From Ampelocalamus luodianensis (Eukaryota; Streptophyta; Magnoliopsida; Poales; Poaceae): a stretch of 64,000 nucleotides of DNA. Of this stretch, positions 35,297 through 45,492 are shown one piece after another; the stretch's first letter is position 1; each line of letters opens with the position of its first letter. A program made the position numbers and the translations under genes. Under the pieces are notes generated by a model, which saw only the letters and a program-made list of their open reading frames with translations, was not told where the DNA came from and made no database searches. Location of the stretch: NCBI GenBank assembly GCA_036346255.1, contig CM070638.1, positions 40,176,394 to 40,240,393 on the forward strand, read 5' to 3'.

Positions 35297-35949
35297 TTAT
35301 TTCTTTGTGGTCGGAAGGCACATCTGGTCGATGGCCGATATTTTTACTAGATTTGCTTCAATTTCTCTAGCTGAAACTAGGAATCCAAGAAGTTTTCCAG
35401 AGGTTACTCCGAACACACACTTTTTCAGATTTAACTTAAGGTTATGCATTCTTAAGTTATTGAAAGTTTCGTGTAGGTCGGAAATATGGTCACCTCCATT
35501 GATGCTCTTTACAAGCAAGTCATCAACGTAGGCTTTCAAATTTCAATCTATCTGAGAATTAAAGGTTTTTTTTGCATTAACCTTTGAAAAGTTGCACAAT
35601 ATTTTTGAGACCAAACGACATCTTTACATAACTACTGTAAGTGCCATATGGTGTGATGAAGGAAGTTTTCTCCTCATCATTTTTGCTCATGTTAATCTGG
35701 TGGTACCCTGAGTACGCATCTTAAAAACTTAACAACTCACACTCGAAAATAGAGTCTATAAGTTGATCAATGCGTGGAAGGGGAAAATCATCCTTCAGAC
35801 AAGTTTTTTTAAAATATGTGAAATCGATGCACATTCGCCGTTTTCCATTACATTTTCTAACCACTACATGATTAACGAGCCACTCTGGGTGGTTGACTTC
35901 ATGAATGAATCCAGCCTTGAGAAGCTTATCAATCTCCGACTGGATGCTT
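35297..35949 (-). pseudogene. E1 reverse transcriptase, C-terminal part
   Basis: Minus-strand frames give QSEIDKLLKAGFIHEVNHPE, a palm segment with RMCIDF and DAYSGYHQI, then KAYVDDLLVKS with the Y-V-D-D catalytic box at about 35519-35530, and KKCVFGVTSGKLLGFLVS. The N-terminal part of the domain (KLVKQKLRRFAPDRKEAI) is displaced to 39392-39501 by the solo LTR E5. Joining the two flanks would bring EA next to IQSEI without loss. Additional frameshifts and stops exist. Confidence 0.85.
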
Positions 35950-38900
35950 TGTGAGACCCCGGGGTATTTAGCTTGTAATGCTTAGTCTTTCATTAACCCT
36001 AGCATCACAAACAAAATATCCCGTGCCTCGGGAAAATGTATACTTCCCAGAACTGCAGTATACACACCCTTTTACAAAACATGCATCATTTCTATACAAG
36101 TGCATACAACCGAACTAAAGCTTTACAAGCAAAAGACATAAATAATAGTTATTACAAAAGGGATCAATCGGTCACAAGACAAGCTAAAGAGTTAGAATGA
36201 ACATCGGAAGCAAAATGCCATAAGATGGCTATAAACAAGAGCCAACTGGTTTGCCATACACCCACAAGGCAATCCGACCGGACCACCAAGCTAGTCGTCC
36301 ACACTGCAGCAAAACTCACAAAAGTTGACCCCTTGGGGATCAACCTCCTCTGCAACAATTAAGCAATGCAAATGAGTACAAAAATGTACTTGCAAGACTT
36401 ACGAGTAACAAACCTAGATATTATTACATGCAGGCTTAATCAAGGGAGAAGGCTAAAGGTTTATTTTCAGCATAAAACAGATTTTATCTGCAATAAGTAA
36501 TAGATTGAAGGCAGTTTTAACAATCTGAATTTTATTTGTTCAAATAACAGCGAGACAATAAGTAGTAACATAAAGACATCCTGGAGATGACTAACCCAAT
36601 AGCCATCACAACAATAGTACGAATTACCCATTCGTACCACCCACATCAAGTTTTAATGAAAAGTTATAGTCTAATTCTTGCACGACCTTACCAAGCATGT
36701 CCATAACCTAGGACGAGGCTATTCGAATAGATTAAACCCTGCAGAGGTGTACCAATGTACCCACACTTCAGACCGCCTTTTTGGCAAGCTATTAAGCACA
36801 CTTCCTTTGGTATGTTGGCATGGCTAAGTCCTACGAGATATTTCCAATATTGTGTATTAACTACGAGCCGCTCGTATGGATAGAAACCCATACGCTACAT
36901 TGTAAAGCCGAAAGGCAACTACCCAATAGGGGTAGAGCCTTCCGACAACTACAATGCCCCCAAACACCTTTCCTCCTACACAACCTCCTGCGACTCGGAG
37001 CTAACACACGCCAAAGTACTAAATCAAGAGATGTCCCATATCCCTCTAGTGTGGTTAGCACGCAAAGCGCTTGGCTTAGTGACACAAGTAACTCGGTCCT
37101 TGATGACTCGGGCACTAACCATTCACACCCAAAAGCACACCATCTTACCATTATGCCCAAGTCTAAAACAATTTTATTTTTCATTTTTAGTTTCTCAAAG
37201 TAACCAAAGCACAAGGTGCTAGACATAAAGTCACAATTAGTTTTTGTGCGATCAAGATTACCGACTAAGACGATAATCGCCCAATTCTACCGGCAACTAA
37301 GCATAGAGGACCCCAAGGGAGGTCTTCGAGGTGGTATTTGCAAAAACAAAAGGAGGTGGTCGTGGCTTACAACAACAGGACTAAATGCCTCACGGTTTTG
37401 CTCGATGGCTCGCCGCCGACGACTCTGGTCACGGCGGTGCAAACTAAGGGCAGCAAAAGGTTCACAATATCATTGCGCACACCCTAAGAGTACTCTCGAC
37501 GGCGGAGCCGGCCAGGAACGATGGCGAGCCAGAGAGGAACGGCGGTGCAAAGCACGGCCAAAACGACAACAGCGAAAAGCTCCGCAACGGTTCAAAGAAG
37601 CAGGTGATCGAGCATCTAGGGACTACCAAGGGGTTACCTGAGCCCAGAGGAGGTCTAAAGATAGTCGGAGGAGCTCTGGCGACGAGGACCAGCGCCAGCG
37701 CTAAGGATGACAACGAGGAGAAGAGGTCCTGAGAAAAAAGAACAGAAAAGAATGGTAAGAATCGCTTCGAAAGACCTCCTAGACGGTCCAAGAGCAGACA
37801 ATTGATGCACAGAGGTCCTTACCGGAGTTGGGGACGAAGGGGACCACCTTCGGCCGCAACAGCTCAAACTCAAAATTAGATTATTCCTGAGAATGAAATC
37901 AACAATTGAGTTAGGGGAAAAGCTGAACATGATGAGAGGCACAAAAAGATGCGGAAGAAATAGGCAAAGAACCACTGGGACACTATCGGCGATGGAGGTC
38001 CTCCACGGCCAACAATGGCGACAAAGGGTTCTCTGGTTTGGGAGCTTCCTTGAGCAGAGAGGGAGCTAGGCAACCAAGAGTAGTGTTGAAAGGAACTCAA
38101 GGAGGAGCTCTAGGGCTTTATATAGCTAGGGAGCTAGGGTTTAACCAGAACAAAGCTCAAGGGTGAGCTCGGTTCATAGTGCTGTCATGGACAAAAAGAA
38201 GCGACGGGAGCAAGTAGAAGGAGACTTTAGGGGCGAAAGCCTGGTGCGCATTAAATGCAAGCAGCAAAGAGCCGTTGTAGTGCTCTATGGAGGTGACAAG
38301 GCGCTGCTCCTCCTCTGCCATGGTGCACGCACGCGGTGAAGAAGAAGATGACTAGGTCCAGGGTGGTCCCACCTGTCAACAACACCACCAAAAGTGGCTC
38401 GAGCCCAACACACGCGAGTGGGTTAGGTTAAGTCAAAAGTCCTGAGTCGGAACTCTTGGCGATTGGATTTATAATGGTCGGCTGAGATTGAATGGGACGT
38501 TCGGAGGTCCGAATGGCCCAATAGATTTGGAGCGTTGAAGCGAGAACCAACGGTTCAAAGCGCACGCGCCACTTTGAGCGAGCTCGAGTGCAATTAGTGG
38601 ATTGGGTTCGACCAAGAACTAGAAACTAGCTCAGGCCGCTTTGATCAAAATGACCAAGCGCAAAATGACGGTTGGATTAAAATCCAATGGTTAGAAATCG
38701 TTGGCGCATTCGGAGGTCCGAACGGCCCAACGAACAAAGGCCGTCCGATGGAAATCCAACGGCTGGAAATCGATGTGCGCTAGAACAGGGCTCGGGCTGA
38801 GCTGAGAAGGTTGAGTTCAACCAAGAAGGAGGTTGGGCTCGACTCTGACTCGAGTCCAACAACAACTTTGACCAAGGGTTTGAATTTGAGCTGAAAACTT

Positions 38901-39391
38901 GGAAGAATTTTTAGAGGTAGCAAACTGGAAGAATTTTTAGAGGTAGCAAACTAACTCCGAAAATTCTAAAATTTCACAGGAGCTTGCTGACTTTAGGATT
39001 GACCTTGTGTAAAATTTCCAGAGTTTTTCATGCAAAGCATTTTTCTCCAAAAATTTCTTAAGGTACTAATCTAGGGTTTGACCCAAAGTCAAACTGGTTT
39101 GACTGACCTCTAAAAGTATTCAAACAATTTCTAAAAATTATGAAATTTTTCAGAGGAGTCACACAACATCCCTAGAACCAAGAAAAATTATTTCCAGAGG
39201 ATGATCACAAGATCATCTGGAAAAGTTTTCAAGGGTCAAGACTTGGTTAAAAGAGGCTTGTAAGTTTGAATTTCCATAATTCCTATACAGGAACTCTCAG
39301 AAAATTCATACAACAGTAACATGTAAGAAAAGTTTTAATTTCTACACATTTTCTTACATTTGAAACACAAGCTAAGACTTGGGATGTCACA
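35950..39391 (-). mobile_element. E5: solo LTR related to E4, inserted in E1 pol
   Basis: On the minus strand the 3442-bp segment starts TGTGACATCCCAAGTCTTAG and ends GGGGTCTCACA, close in wording to the E4 LTR ends (TGTAACATCCCC...GTCCTCACA). It contains the shared palindrome block CTATTCGAATAG (36719-36730) with CCCTGCAGAG (36737-36746). It also holds a counterpart of the E4 LTR small ORF at 36164-36358. No internal gypsy sequence is present. The flanks are ATGC on the left and ATTGC on the right, an imperfect target duplication. Frames over 37216-38100 are unsupported. Confidence 0.8.
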
Positions 39392-39501
39392 ATTGCCTCC
39401 TTCCGATCTGGTGCAAAACGCCTTAGCTTCTGCTTGACCAGTTTCTTGTCAGATTGGAGAGCTGGCCTATGCTCGATCACCTCCCTGGGTACTTTATGCA
39501 T
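39392..39501 (-). pseudogene. E1 reverse transcriptase, N-terminal fragment
   Basis: The minus strand reads MHKVPREVIEHRPALQSDKK followed by LVKQKLRRFAPDRKEAI, the start of the gypsy reverse transcriptase. It stops at the E5 terminus. The continuation is at 35949 on the far side of E5. Confidence 0.8.
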
Positions 39502-39732
39502 ATCGGATGCCTGCTAGGTGAATACATCCAAGCTTTCTCAAAGGAAGGAGGCGAATGACTCTTCCTATTTAGGGTCGAGTCTTGCCTCAACCAGTACCTT
39601 TTGGGTATATGCCTTAGCATTTCCTAACCCAGACGGTGTTTTGACGCTTTCTGGAGAAGCGTCTTTGTCTAGCGGAACATCCTTGGTCTGGTCGGAAGGT
39701 TTTGGAGCCATCTTTGGTCTCGAGTGCTTGAC

Positions 39733-40185
39733 CTACGTGGAAGGTGGATTAGTATCCCTCGTCAGCAGTTCATCGACTAGTTCCAAGGATTTATGATCGC
39801 ATGCGCATGCCATCTTTCTATCCCCTCGAACCGTTATGATCCCTTTTGGCCCAGGCATCTTTAAACTCTGATAGCCATAATGCGTAGCTATCTGGAATTT
39901 TGCTAATGCCGGACAACCAAGGATTGCATTGTATGCAGTTTTGAAATCTACTACATCAAATGGAATCTTTTCTGTTTGGAAGTTTTCTGGTCTTCTGAAC
40001 GTAACCGGTAGAGAGAGTTGCCCTATCGGTTTAGCAATAGATCCTGAAACTATACCATGGAAGGCATATTTCAGAGGCTTTAGTTTTGACCTAGGAATTT
40101 GCATTTCTTCTAATGCTCCCCGTAAACAGAATATTTAAAGAACTACCACCATCTATCAGAACTCGATTAACTTTGCAATTATTAA
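39733..40185 (-). pseudogene. E1 aspartic protease
   Basis: The minus strand shows KVNRVLIDGGSSLNIL at about 40130-40180, the Asp-Gly-Gly-Ser active-site loop typical of RIRE2-class proteases. It is followed by VTFRRPENFQTEKIPFDVVD, YNAILGCPALAKF and MPGPKGIITVRGD, the standard second half of the domain. The enzyme would process the Gag-Pol polyprotein. A frame change lies between the active-site loop and the rest near 40110. Confidence 0.82.
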
Positions 40186-40220
40186 TAATAGGCTCAACAA
40201 CAATAAAAGAACTTACCTAG

Positions 40221-42718
40221 TCAAGTTGAAGGGATGGGGTAGTATTCTTTGCTGAAGGAGATAATTGTCTTCGACCACCTGGATGGCTTGACAGTGATTG
40301 GAGACTCGGCGAGGTTCACTTCCCGCTCCACGGCCTTTAGATGGCACCTTGATTCGTACGAGGATGATCTGCCAAAGATCATATCAAATATGTGTTGCGA
40401 CTCTTGGTACTCCATTTCTTCGTCACCATCCTTGTCCTTCTTGGAGCTTGGCTCTCCGAGCTCTTGTATGGACGGGAAGGGGCCTTTACCTACATAATAG
40501 TCCTCTAGCTTTTTTTGCCAGGCTCGGTAGGTGTGCAGATCATGCCTTGTCGTCTGATGAAGTGGACACCACTTCTTGTTCTTTTTATATTCATCGGTCG
40601 GAGCCTTTGCTTTGTTTCGATCGGAATAATCTTTTTTGCCCTTGGTAAACTTTTCTGGAATTACATGGACCTCCGTGTTATCGGGCTTGCGATTCTTCTT
40701 ACCCTTGAGAGCTTTTTTATGCTTCTTCTTTGGTTTATCCAGGCTAGGTTGAGGGATCTTCTCCTTTTGACCAATGGCTTTACTCCATTCGATAGCCTCA
40801 CTAGCGGCTGCATACCTATCTACCATGTCAAAAAGTTCGATAGTTGTTCGTGGAGGATTCATTGCAATGTCCTTTGTAAACCTTCAATTTCTTAATCCTG
40901 CCTTAAAAGCCTGAATAACAGATGAGTCTACGACCTCAGGAATAGAGTTGCGGACCTGGCTGAACCTCTTAATGTATTGTCAAAGAGTCTCGTTAGGTTC
41001 TTGCCTCATCCGATGAAGATCATCCTCCTTTTCGGGGTGGTCATATGTCCATTGAAAGTTGGCGATTAATAAGTCACAGAGCTGCTCCTAAGTGTAGATT
41101 GATCTGACCAGTAGGTTAAGCAACCATTGATCTGACCAGTAGGTTAAGCAACCAAGACCGGGCAGATCCTTCAAGGATTGTGAGCAAGTAGTTTTCCATT
41201 ACATTGTCATCACTACCAACAGCTCTGATGGCGGTAGTGTAGATTTGGAGAAACTCTAATGGGTTATAAGTCCCATTGAACTTCTCCATGTTTGCTGGTC
41301 AGAACTTGTCCGGCCGGCGTACAGTTTGGAGTCCTGTTGAGAAGACTTGACAACCTGTAATTGAGTTATGGCGCCTTCTTTGGAAAGGAGCCGGATTATA
41401 GTCGGTCCGGGACCGGTTTCTCAGGTTAACATACCGAGTTTCTGGTGCCCCAATCCGGTCATGGATGTTAGTCTGTCGTTTGCGACCGGCTGCCTAGTTA
41501 AGATGACGCCGAAGGTCACCTGAAACAAGTAGTGGCTCCTTATTACCAGGGGGAGGAGTGGTTTCATGAAAGAGTCGTCTTCCCTCGTGACTCCCTTGTC
41601 GGAATCTTTGAGGAGGTCTTGGTATCGATCGGCCTCCAATCCAACCATGCTGACTCTTGCTGAGGGAGGAATGTTGTGATGAAGTCAAGGTTTGACTTTG
41701 CTAGTTCTGTTGTTCCCGGTACCTTTCTGTACATTGCATGGTTTGTTGGAGAATCTCCGATACTTGTCATGCGAGTTGAACATATCCTGGAGTCTCTGCT
41801 AGAGCAGGATTAGGATTATTTAAAATGTCCCGAACTCGCTGCAGGTTTTGAATCGTTACCAAAGGTCTTGGAGGATTTCCGCTAGCAGAAGGTGTCCGAT
41901 GACCCGAACCACCTCCTAACCTTCCGACTTGTCCTGTTCGACCCATGTGGGGGTAGAAACAGGAGAGTTAACTGATCGAAGTCCACCAGTTCAATTACCT
42001 TTGTCATTTGGTGCTTGAGTGATTGCACCATTTTCACCAGTAAGTGGTGGCGGGTTAAGCTATGGAGGACTGTGCACGGTATCTTGATTGGTATCTCTGA
42101 TTGAGTTAACCTTGTGCCTCCAACAACGGTCTTCCAACGAGCTCCTATCGTAGCTAAGGGAGAGCCTTCCAGTGCTTTGGCAAGGAGCCTCCATGATGGG
42201 GAACGGTAAAAATTACCACCTTTGGTAGGCTTTGTGCTGGACTCAGCCTAATCCGACGGATTGCCGACCGTATGTTGAGTTTTATCATTCCCACTTGGCC
42301 TTCAACCGATGGTAACTTCATTGACACCCTCACTAGATGTCGGTTGACCCCTGGAATATGTAGGAGCCGTTGGTGAATACTGGTTGCCCATGACTGTATC
42401 GAGAGTACATTGATCCCCCAATTGCAGCATTGGGCTTTTGTCGCCATTTTTGCCAGTCGGAAGAATCATGCTTGTAGAGGCGTTCGAACATTTCAATCTG
42501 GTCGAAATGATCAAATCCTCTGGGAGCTCCACGGATGGTGGCAGTGAATCCTCCTCCATCCGGTTGATCTCACTGGTCTCAGCGAGTGGCGAGCCTACAG
42601 CGGAAGAAGATGATGATGATATTGCGTCATGTTCCATGGCATGGATGCATGTGTCCATGTCGACATCGAAGTAGTCCGCCAAGTCGAACCAGTTCTCCTC
42701 GTCCCAAGAACCTGCCAT
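40221..42718 (-). pseudogene. E1 gag
   Basis: The start is probably the ATG at 42718 (MAGSWDEENWFDLADYFDVD), with an acidic, serine-rich N-terminal region to about 42302. The capsid-like core lies at about 40870-41330 (KFNGTYNPLEFLQIYTTAIR, VMENYLLTILEGSARSWL, QEPNETLWQYIKRFNQV). The C-terminal part at 40221-40862 is Lys-rich, with KKNKKWCPLHQTTRHDLHTY in place of a classical CCHC knuckle. This layout is that of RIRE2-type gag. The intervening part (41330-42300) is split over frames with several stops. Confidence 0.8.
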
Positions 42719-42802
42719 GATCGCATGAGCGACGATGGAGCAAAGGAAAGTGAATAAGGATTGCTCAGTGAAAAAGTCTTTGTGAACTCAAATGCCTTCT
42801 TC

Positions 42803-42820
42803 CCCACGGACAACGCCAGC
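42803..42820 (-). other. E1 primer-binding-like site
   Basis: Just inside the 5' LTR the minus strand reads GCTGGCGTTGTCCGTGGGGA. The TGGCG...GTGGGGA pattern is the usual start of the internal region in large grass Tat-type gypsy elements and is complementary in style to a tRNA 3' end other than initiator Met. The tRNA is not assigned with confidence. Confidence 0.6.
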
Positions 42821-43516
42821 TGTCGCCGATCGAGTCACCGATCTTACGAAATAAATAGAGAAAAATAGCAAAGAATTCTTGGGAGAGAATGAGATTGCTT
42901 TTTATTACAATGAATCGAATCTTTACAGGGGGTGCCTTTAATAAGGCGACAAACTAGCCCTAATTACATTGAGTGTGTTGCTATACTAATGCTTCAAATG
43001 TCTTCGGATCACTAAGTCTTTGTGTCCTTCGATGATCAGTTGGTCCTGGATCAGATCTCCCTTCCTGCCATTTGTATTCTCATTTAAATAACTAATGAAG
43101 TGGTGGCAGTTAATCGTTGAAGAGGCGCCTTTTGGAAGTGTCGCGTCTGGTCGAAGAAACAGTGGCAGTTGGTAAAAAAACCAACTAACCAGCAGCTGAT
43201 GTCAATAGGAGATAATAACCATATAGTGGTTATTGTCAGTGACTTAGGGCTGTTAACGTCGTGTGATTTGGAGGAAATAAGAGACATGTTCCATTCATCA
43301 CACGGAAGGAATATACTTGGAGCGGGTCTAAGTACCAGTTCATTACTTCTACGAGAAGTTATCTAGTCAGGGATAAGGTGCAGGATCTTGTTCGACCAGG
43401 GTACCCATAATGTAACCTTTGGAATCCTTATGACCACGGAGGTTGTTAGTCTTAGGGGTTACGACCGTGCGATCCTTAATTAAATAAAGTAATATTTAAA
43501 AATTTAATCCTCGTCA
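42821..43516 (-). repeat. E1 5' LTR
   Basis: The 696-bp LTR has TG...CA ends (minus strand TGACGAGGATTAAATTTT...GGCGACA). It is the complete reference copy for the two 3' LTR fragments at 28563-28760 and 8792-9099. It is followed at 43517 by AGCTT, matching the left flank of E1. Confidence 0.88.
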
Positions 43517-43521
43517 AGCTT
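43517..43521. repeat. E1 target-site duplication, right copy
   Basis: AGCTT directly follows the E1 5' LTR terminus and repeats the bases at 8787-8791. Confidence 0.75.
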
Positions 43522-43583
43522 GCATGTGTTATTTGTCATGGAAAGAGCTCAAAGAGAGTGTGGCAATTGATAGGGGCAAAATA

Positions 43584-43886
43584 GGGGTTGTTTGGTTCAT
43601 GACCCTAATCAACCAAGTTAAAATTTGGCATAGTTAAAACTTGGACCAAACCAAAATTTGGCAAAATGAGTGTTGTTTGGATTGCAGCTAAGCTAAATTT
43701 TGACGTTACTACTATTTTGGTGAGCGATTTCCTCACCCTTGGATTGTCCATGTGTGACATTGGATTTCGTTGGTGTATCAAATTTTTGTTGGCATTACCA
43801 CATATTGGTAGCAAACCAAACTAGCTAATTTTCATTGGTGTACCAAAATTTAGTTTGGTTCATGTTGGTAACAAACCAAACATGCC
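43584..43886. mobile_element. Tourist-like MITE, second copy type
   Basis: The ends are inverted: GGGGTTGTTTGGTTCATG at the left against GGCATGTTTGGTTTGTTACC read from the right. Inside are further short inverted copies such as GTTGTTTGGATTGC and TTTGGTTCATGTTGG. TTA follows on the right (43887-43889), with ATA at the left position, a degenerate three-base duplication. Length is about 303 bp and there is no coding capacity. The sequence differs from the MITE at 1251-1588. Confidence 0.65.
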
Positions 43887-43889
43887 TTA

Positions 43890-44293
43890 GACTTTTGCCT
43901 AACTTCTCTTCTCCCTCAGTTGGATATATTATTTTAATAGATAGAATGTCATACGACAAAGTGCCACAAAAGTTCTGTGTGTTTTAGCAAATCCACAAAA
44001 AAAATCGATAATCTAGAACAAACGACAAAAACAAATCTCGTGGCCAATTTTACCGATCATCAATTACGTCAGTGAGATGGCAAAACTACATTAAGAGCAA
44101 ATAATAATTTCACTAAAAATAATAGGATTTAACTTTTCTGACCGAGCCCATAATGTGCCATGGAACAATGGGCCGAGACGCCTGGCCCGTTTGTGTTGGA
44201 GCAAGCCCATTATAATGGCTAGAACCTTGACATGGTGACCCCGTCTCCCACCTCCCACACGACCAGCCGCCGCCGCGCCTGTCCGGGACCGCC
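43890..44293 (+). promoter_or_regulatory. Probable promoter and leader start of the PUR2 pseudogene
   Basis: After AT-rich sequence the stretch 44140-44220 has TGGGCC at 44168-44174 and AGCCCATTATAATGG, resembling site II type elements common in plant housekeeping promoters. A CT- and CGCC-rich leader-like segment follows (44230-44293). When E6 and one CCGCC copy are removed, this continues smoothly into the pyrimidine-rich leader at 48741. Assignment to PUR2 rests on position and orientation. Confidence 0.45.
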
Positions 44294-44560
44294 TGATAAA
44301 ATATATGCATGTGTACGTGTGGGTTGATAGATACGGTCAAGTCTGTTTGACCTGTTTGCATTGTAATAAGATATGCATAGGAAGCAATCACTAGAATAAC
44401 GGAAGCAATCACTAGAATCACCCGTGATTGGTGATGCCATTTATGGCTCCTGTAATCTCCTGTAATTACTGTAGTGTAAAGATATAACAACAGTCCCCAA
44501 GGTCACGTTCGTTAGTGTGCCAAGCGCAACCAAAATCCAATCAACCTCTTCATTTTTTCA
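44294..44560 (+). repeat. E6 5' LTR
   Basis: It starts TGATAAAATATATGCATG and ends CTCTTCATTTTTTCA. It aligns with 48485-48740 throughout. It differs from it by base substitutions and a few small indels, for example in the segment CCTGTAATCTCCTGTAATT near 44450. Confidence 0.92.
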
Positions 44561-44572
44561 TGGTATCAGAGC
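44561..44572 (+). other. E6 primer-binding site (tRNA-iMet type)
   Basis: TGGTATCAGAGC begins at the first base after the 5' LTR, the standard primer site of plant copia elements. Confidence 0.92.
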
Positions 44573-44590
44573 TATCTGATCTACACCACG

Positions 44591-45120
44591 ATGTCAACTT
44601 CCGCAACCAATGGTAATGCTTCGGCCAACGCGCTCGTCTCTCATGCGTCGATGAGCCTTGGCGCTTCATCATCATCACCGTTCACCTTCGGGCACCTCAT
44701 CACCATCAAGCTCACGCAGGAGAACTATCTCCTGTGGCGTTCGTCTCCACCGTGACCTGTCGTGACACGGTCATGCCAATCCGCGATATCTACGCGCACG
44801 TCCTCGCCACTAAACATTGCATCGAGATGCGCACTGCTGAGTTGCATGGTGAAAATCATGCAACGAACGCAGCGTTCCTTGGTGTCAAGACCAGTAGTAA
44901 GTCGACGTATCGCTCCAACATCAAGGGCCAGGGCTCGCAAAAGAATTTCAATTCTAGCGGCTCTGACTCCTCTTCGATGGGGAACTACACCAGTGGCTAC
45001 TCCAACTCCAACTCCAGCTCATCAGGCGGTAACTCCAGTAGAGGCAAGTTGCGCCCGGTCTGCTAGCTGTATGGCATCGTGGGGCACATTGCCTCACGAT
45101 GCTACAAATGCTTTAGACGT
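44591..45120 (+). pseudogene. E6 gag, internally deleted
   Basis: The frame opens at ATG 44591 (MSTSATNGNASANALVSHAS) and reaches the conserved LTQENYLLW box, then meets a stop at about 44753-44755. A second frame (44734-45066) has SRGKLRPVC followed by a stop and LYGIVGHIASRC. This is a CCHC knuckle in which the residue after the first Cys is a stop codon and the second Cys is Tyr. Most of the central UBN2/copia gag domain is missing, so gag carries an internal deletion of several hundred bases. Confidence 0.8.
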
Positions 45121-45492
45121 GAGTTTGTGGGCATAGGCAACGGAGGGCGTTCTGTTGAGGCGAACACCATCGGCCATACTCCCTCCTACTCCGTCGACGC
45201 GAGCTGGTACATGGACACTGGAGCAATCGACCACCTCACCTTCAAGCTCGACAAACTCACCGTCAAGCAGTCCTACAATGGCAAGGACCAGGTTCACATA
45301 GCCAACAGACAAGGTATGCGCATATCACATGTTGGTCAAACTCAAATCCATACACCATCTCGATCTCTTCAACTTAACGATGTTCTCTGTGTTCCCTTAG
45401 TTACTCGCAATCTCTTATCGGTTCATAAGTTTACTCTTGATAACAATGTGCTTATGGAGTTTCATCCTAATCATTTGATTGTCAAGGATTGA
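45121..45492 (+). pseudogene. E6 protease
   Basis: The copia aspartic protease is seen as DASWYMDTGAIDHLTFKLDK. The Asp-Thr-Gly-Ala active-site loop is at about 45205-45225. It continues through RSLQLNDVLCVPLVTRNLLS to VKD and a TGA at 45490-45492. The frame continues after this stop into the integrase zinc region, so the stop is a single nonsense change in an otherwise open frame. Confidence 0.85.

Larger units (their letters stand above)
8792..43516 (-). mobile_element. E1: Tat/RIRE2-like Ty3/gypsy retrotransposon, nested host
   Basis: Read on the minus strand the element has a 5' LTR (43516-42821), a primer-binding-like site, gag, protease, reverse transcriptase, RNase H, a second RNase H-like domain, integrase, a long 3' region with an antisense ORF, a polypurine tract and a 3' LTR. 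The 3' LTR is split into 28760-28563 and 9099-8792 by a later LTR insertion (E2), with about 200 bp lost. Pol is split by a solo LTR (E5). The flanking AGCTT copies, 34.7 kb apart, support one original insertion. The paired RNase H domains and antisense 3' ORF are typical of the Tat lineage, as in rice RIRE2. All frames are decayed. Confidence 0.8.

Noticed and set aside
37216..38100. Frames of 70-141 codons on both strands
   Set aside because: They lie in the solo LTR E5, overlap antisense to each other and have no recognisable domain.
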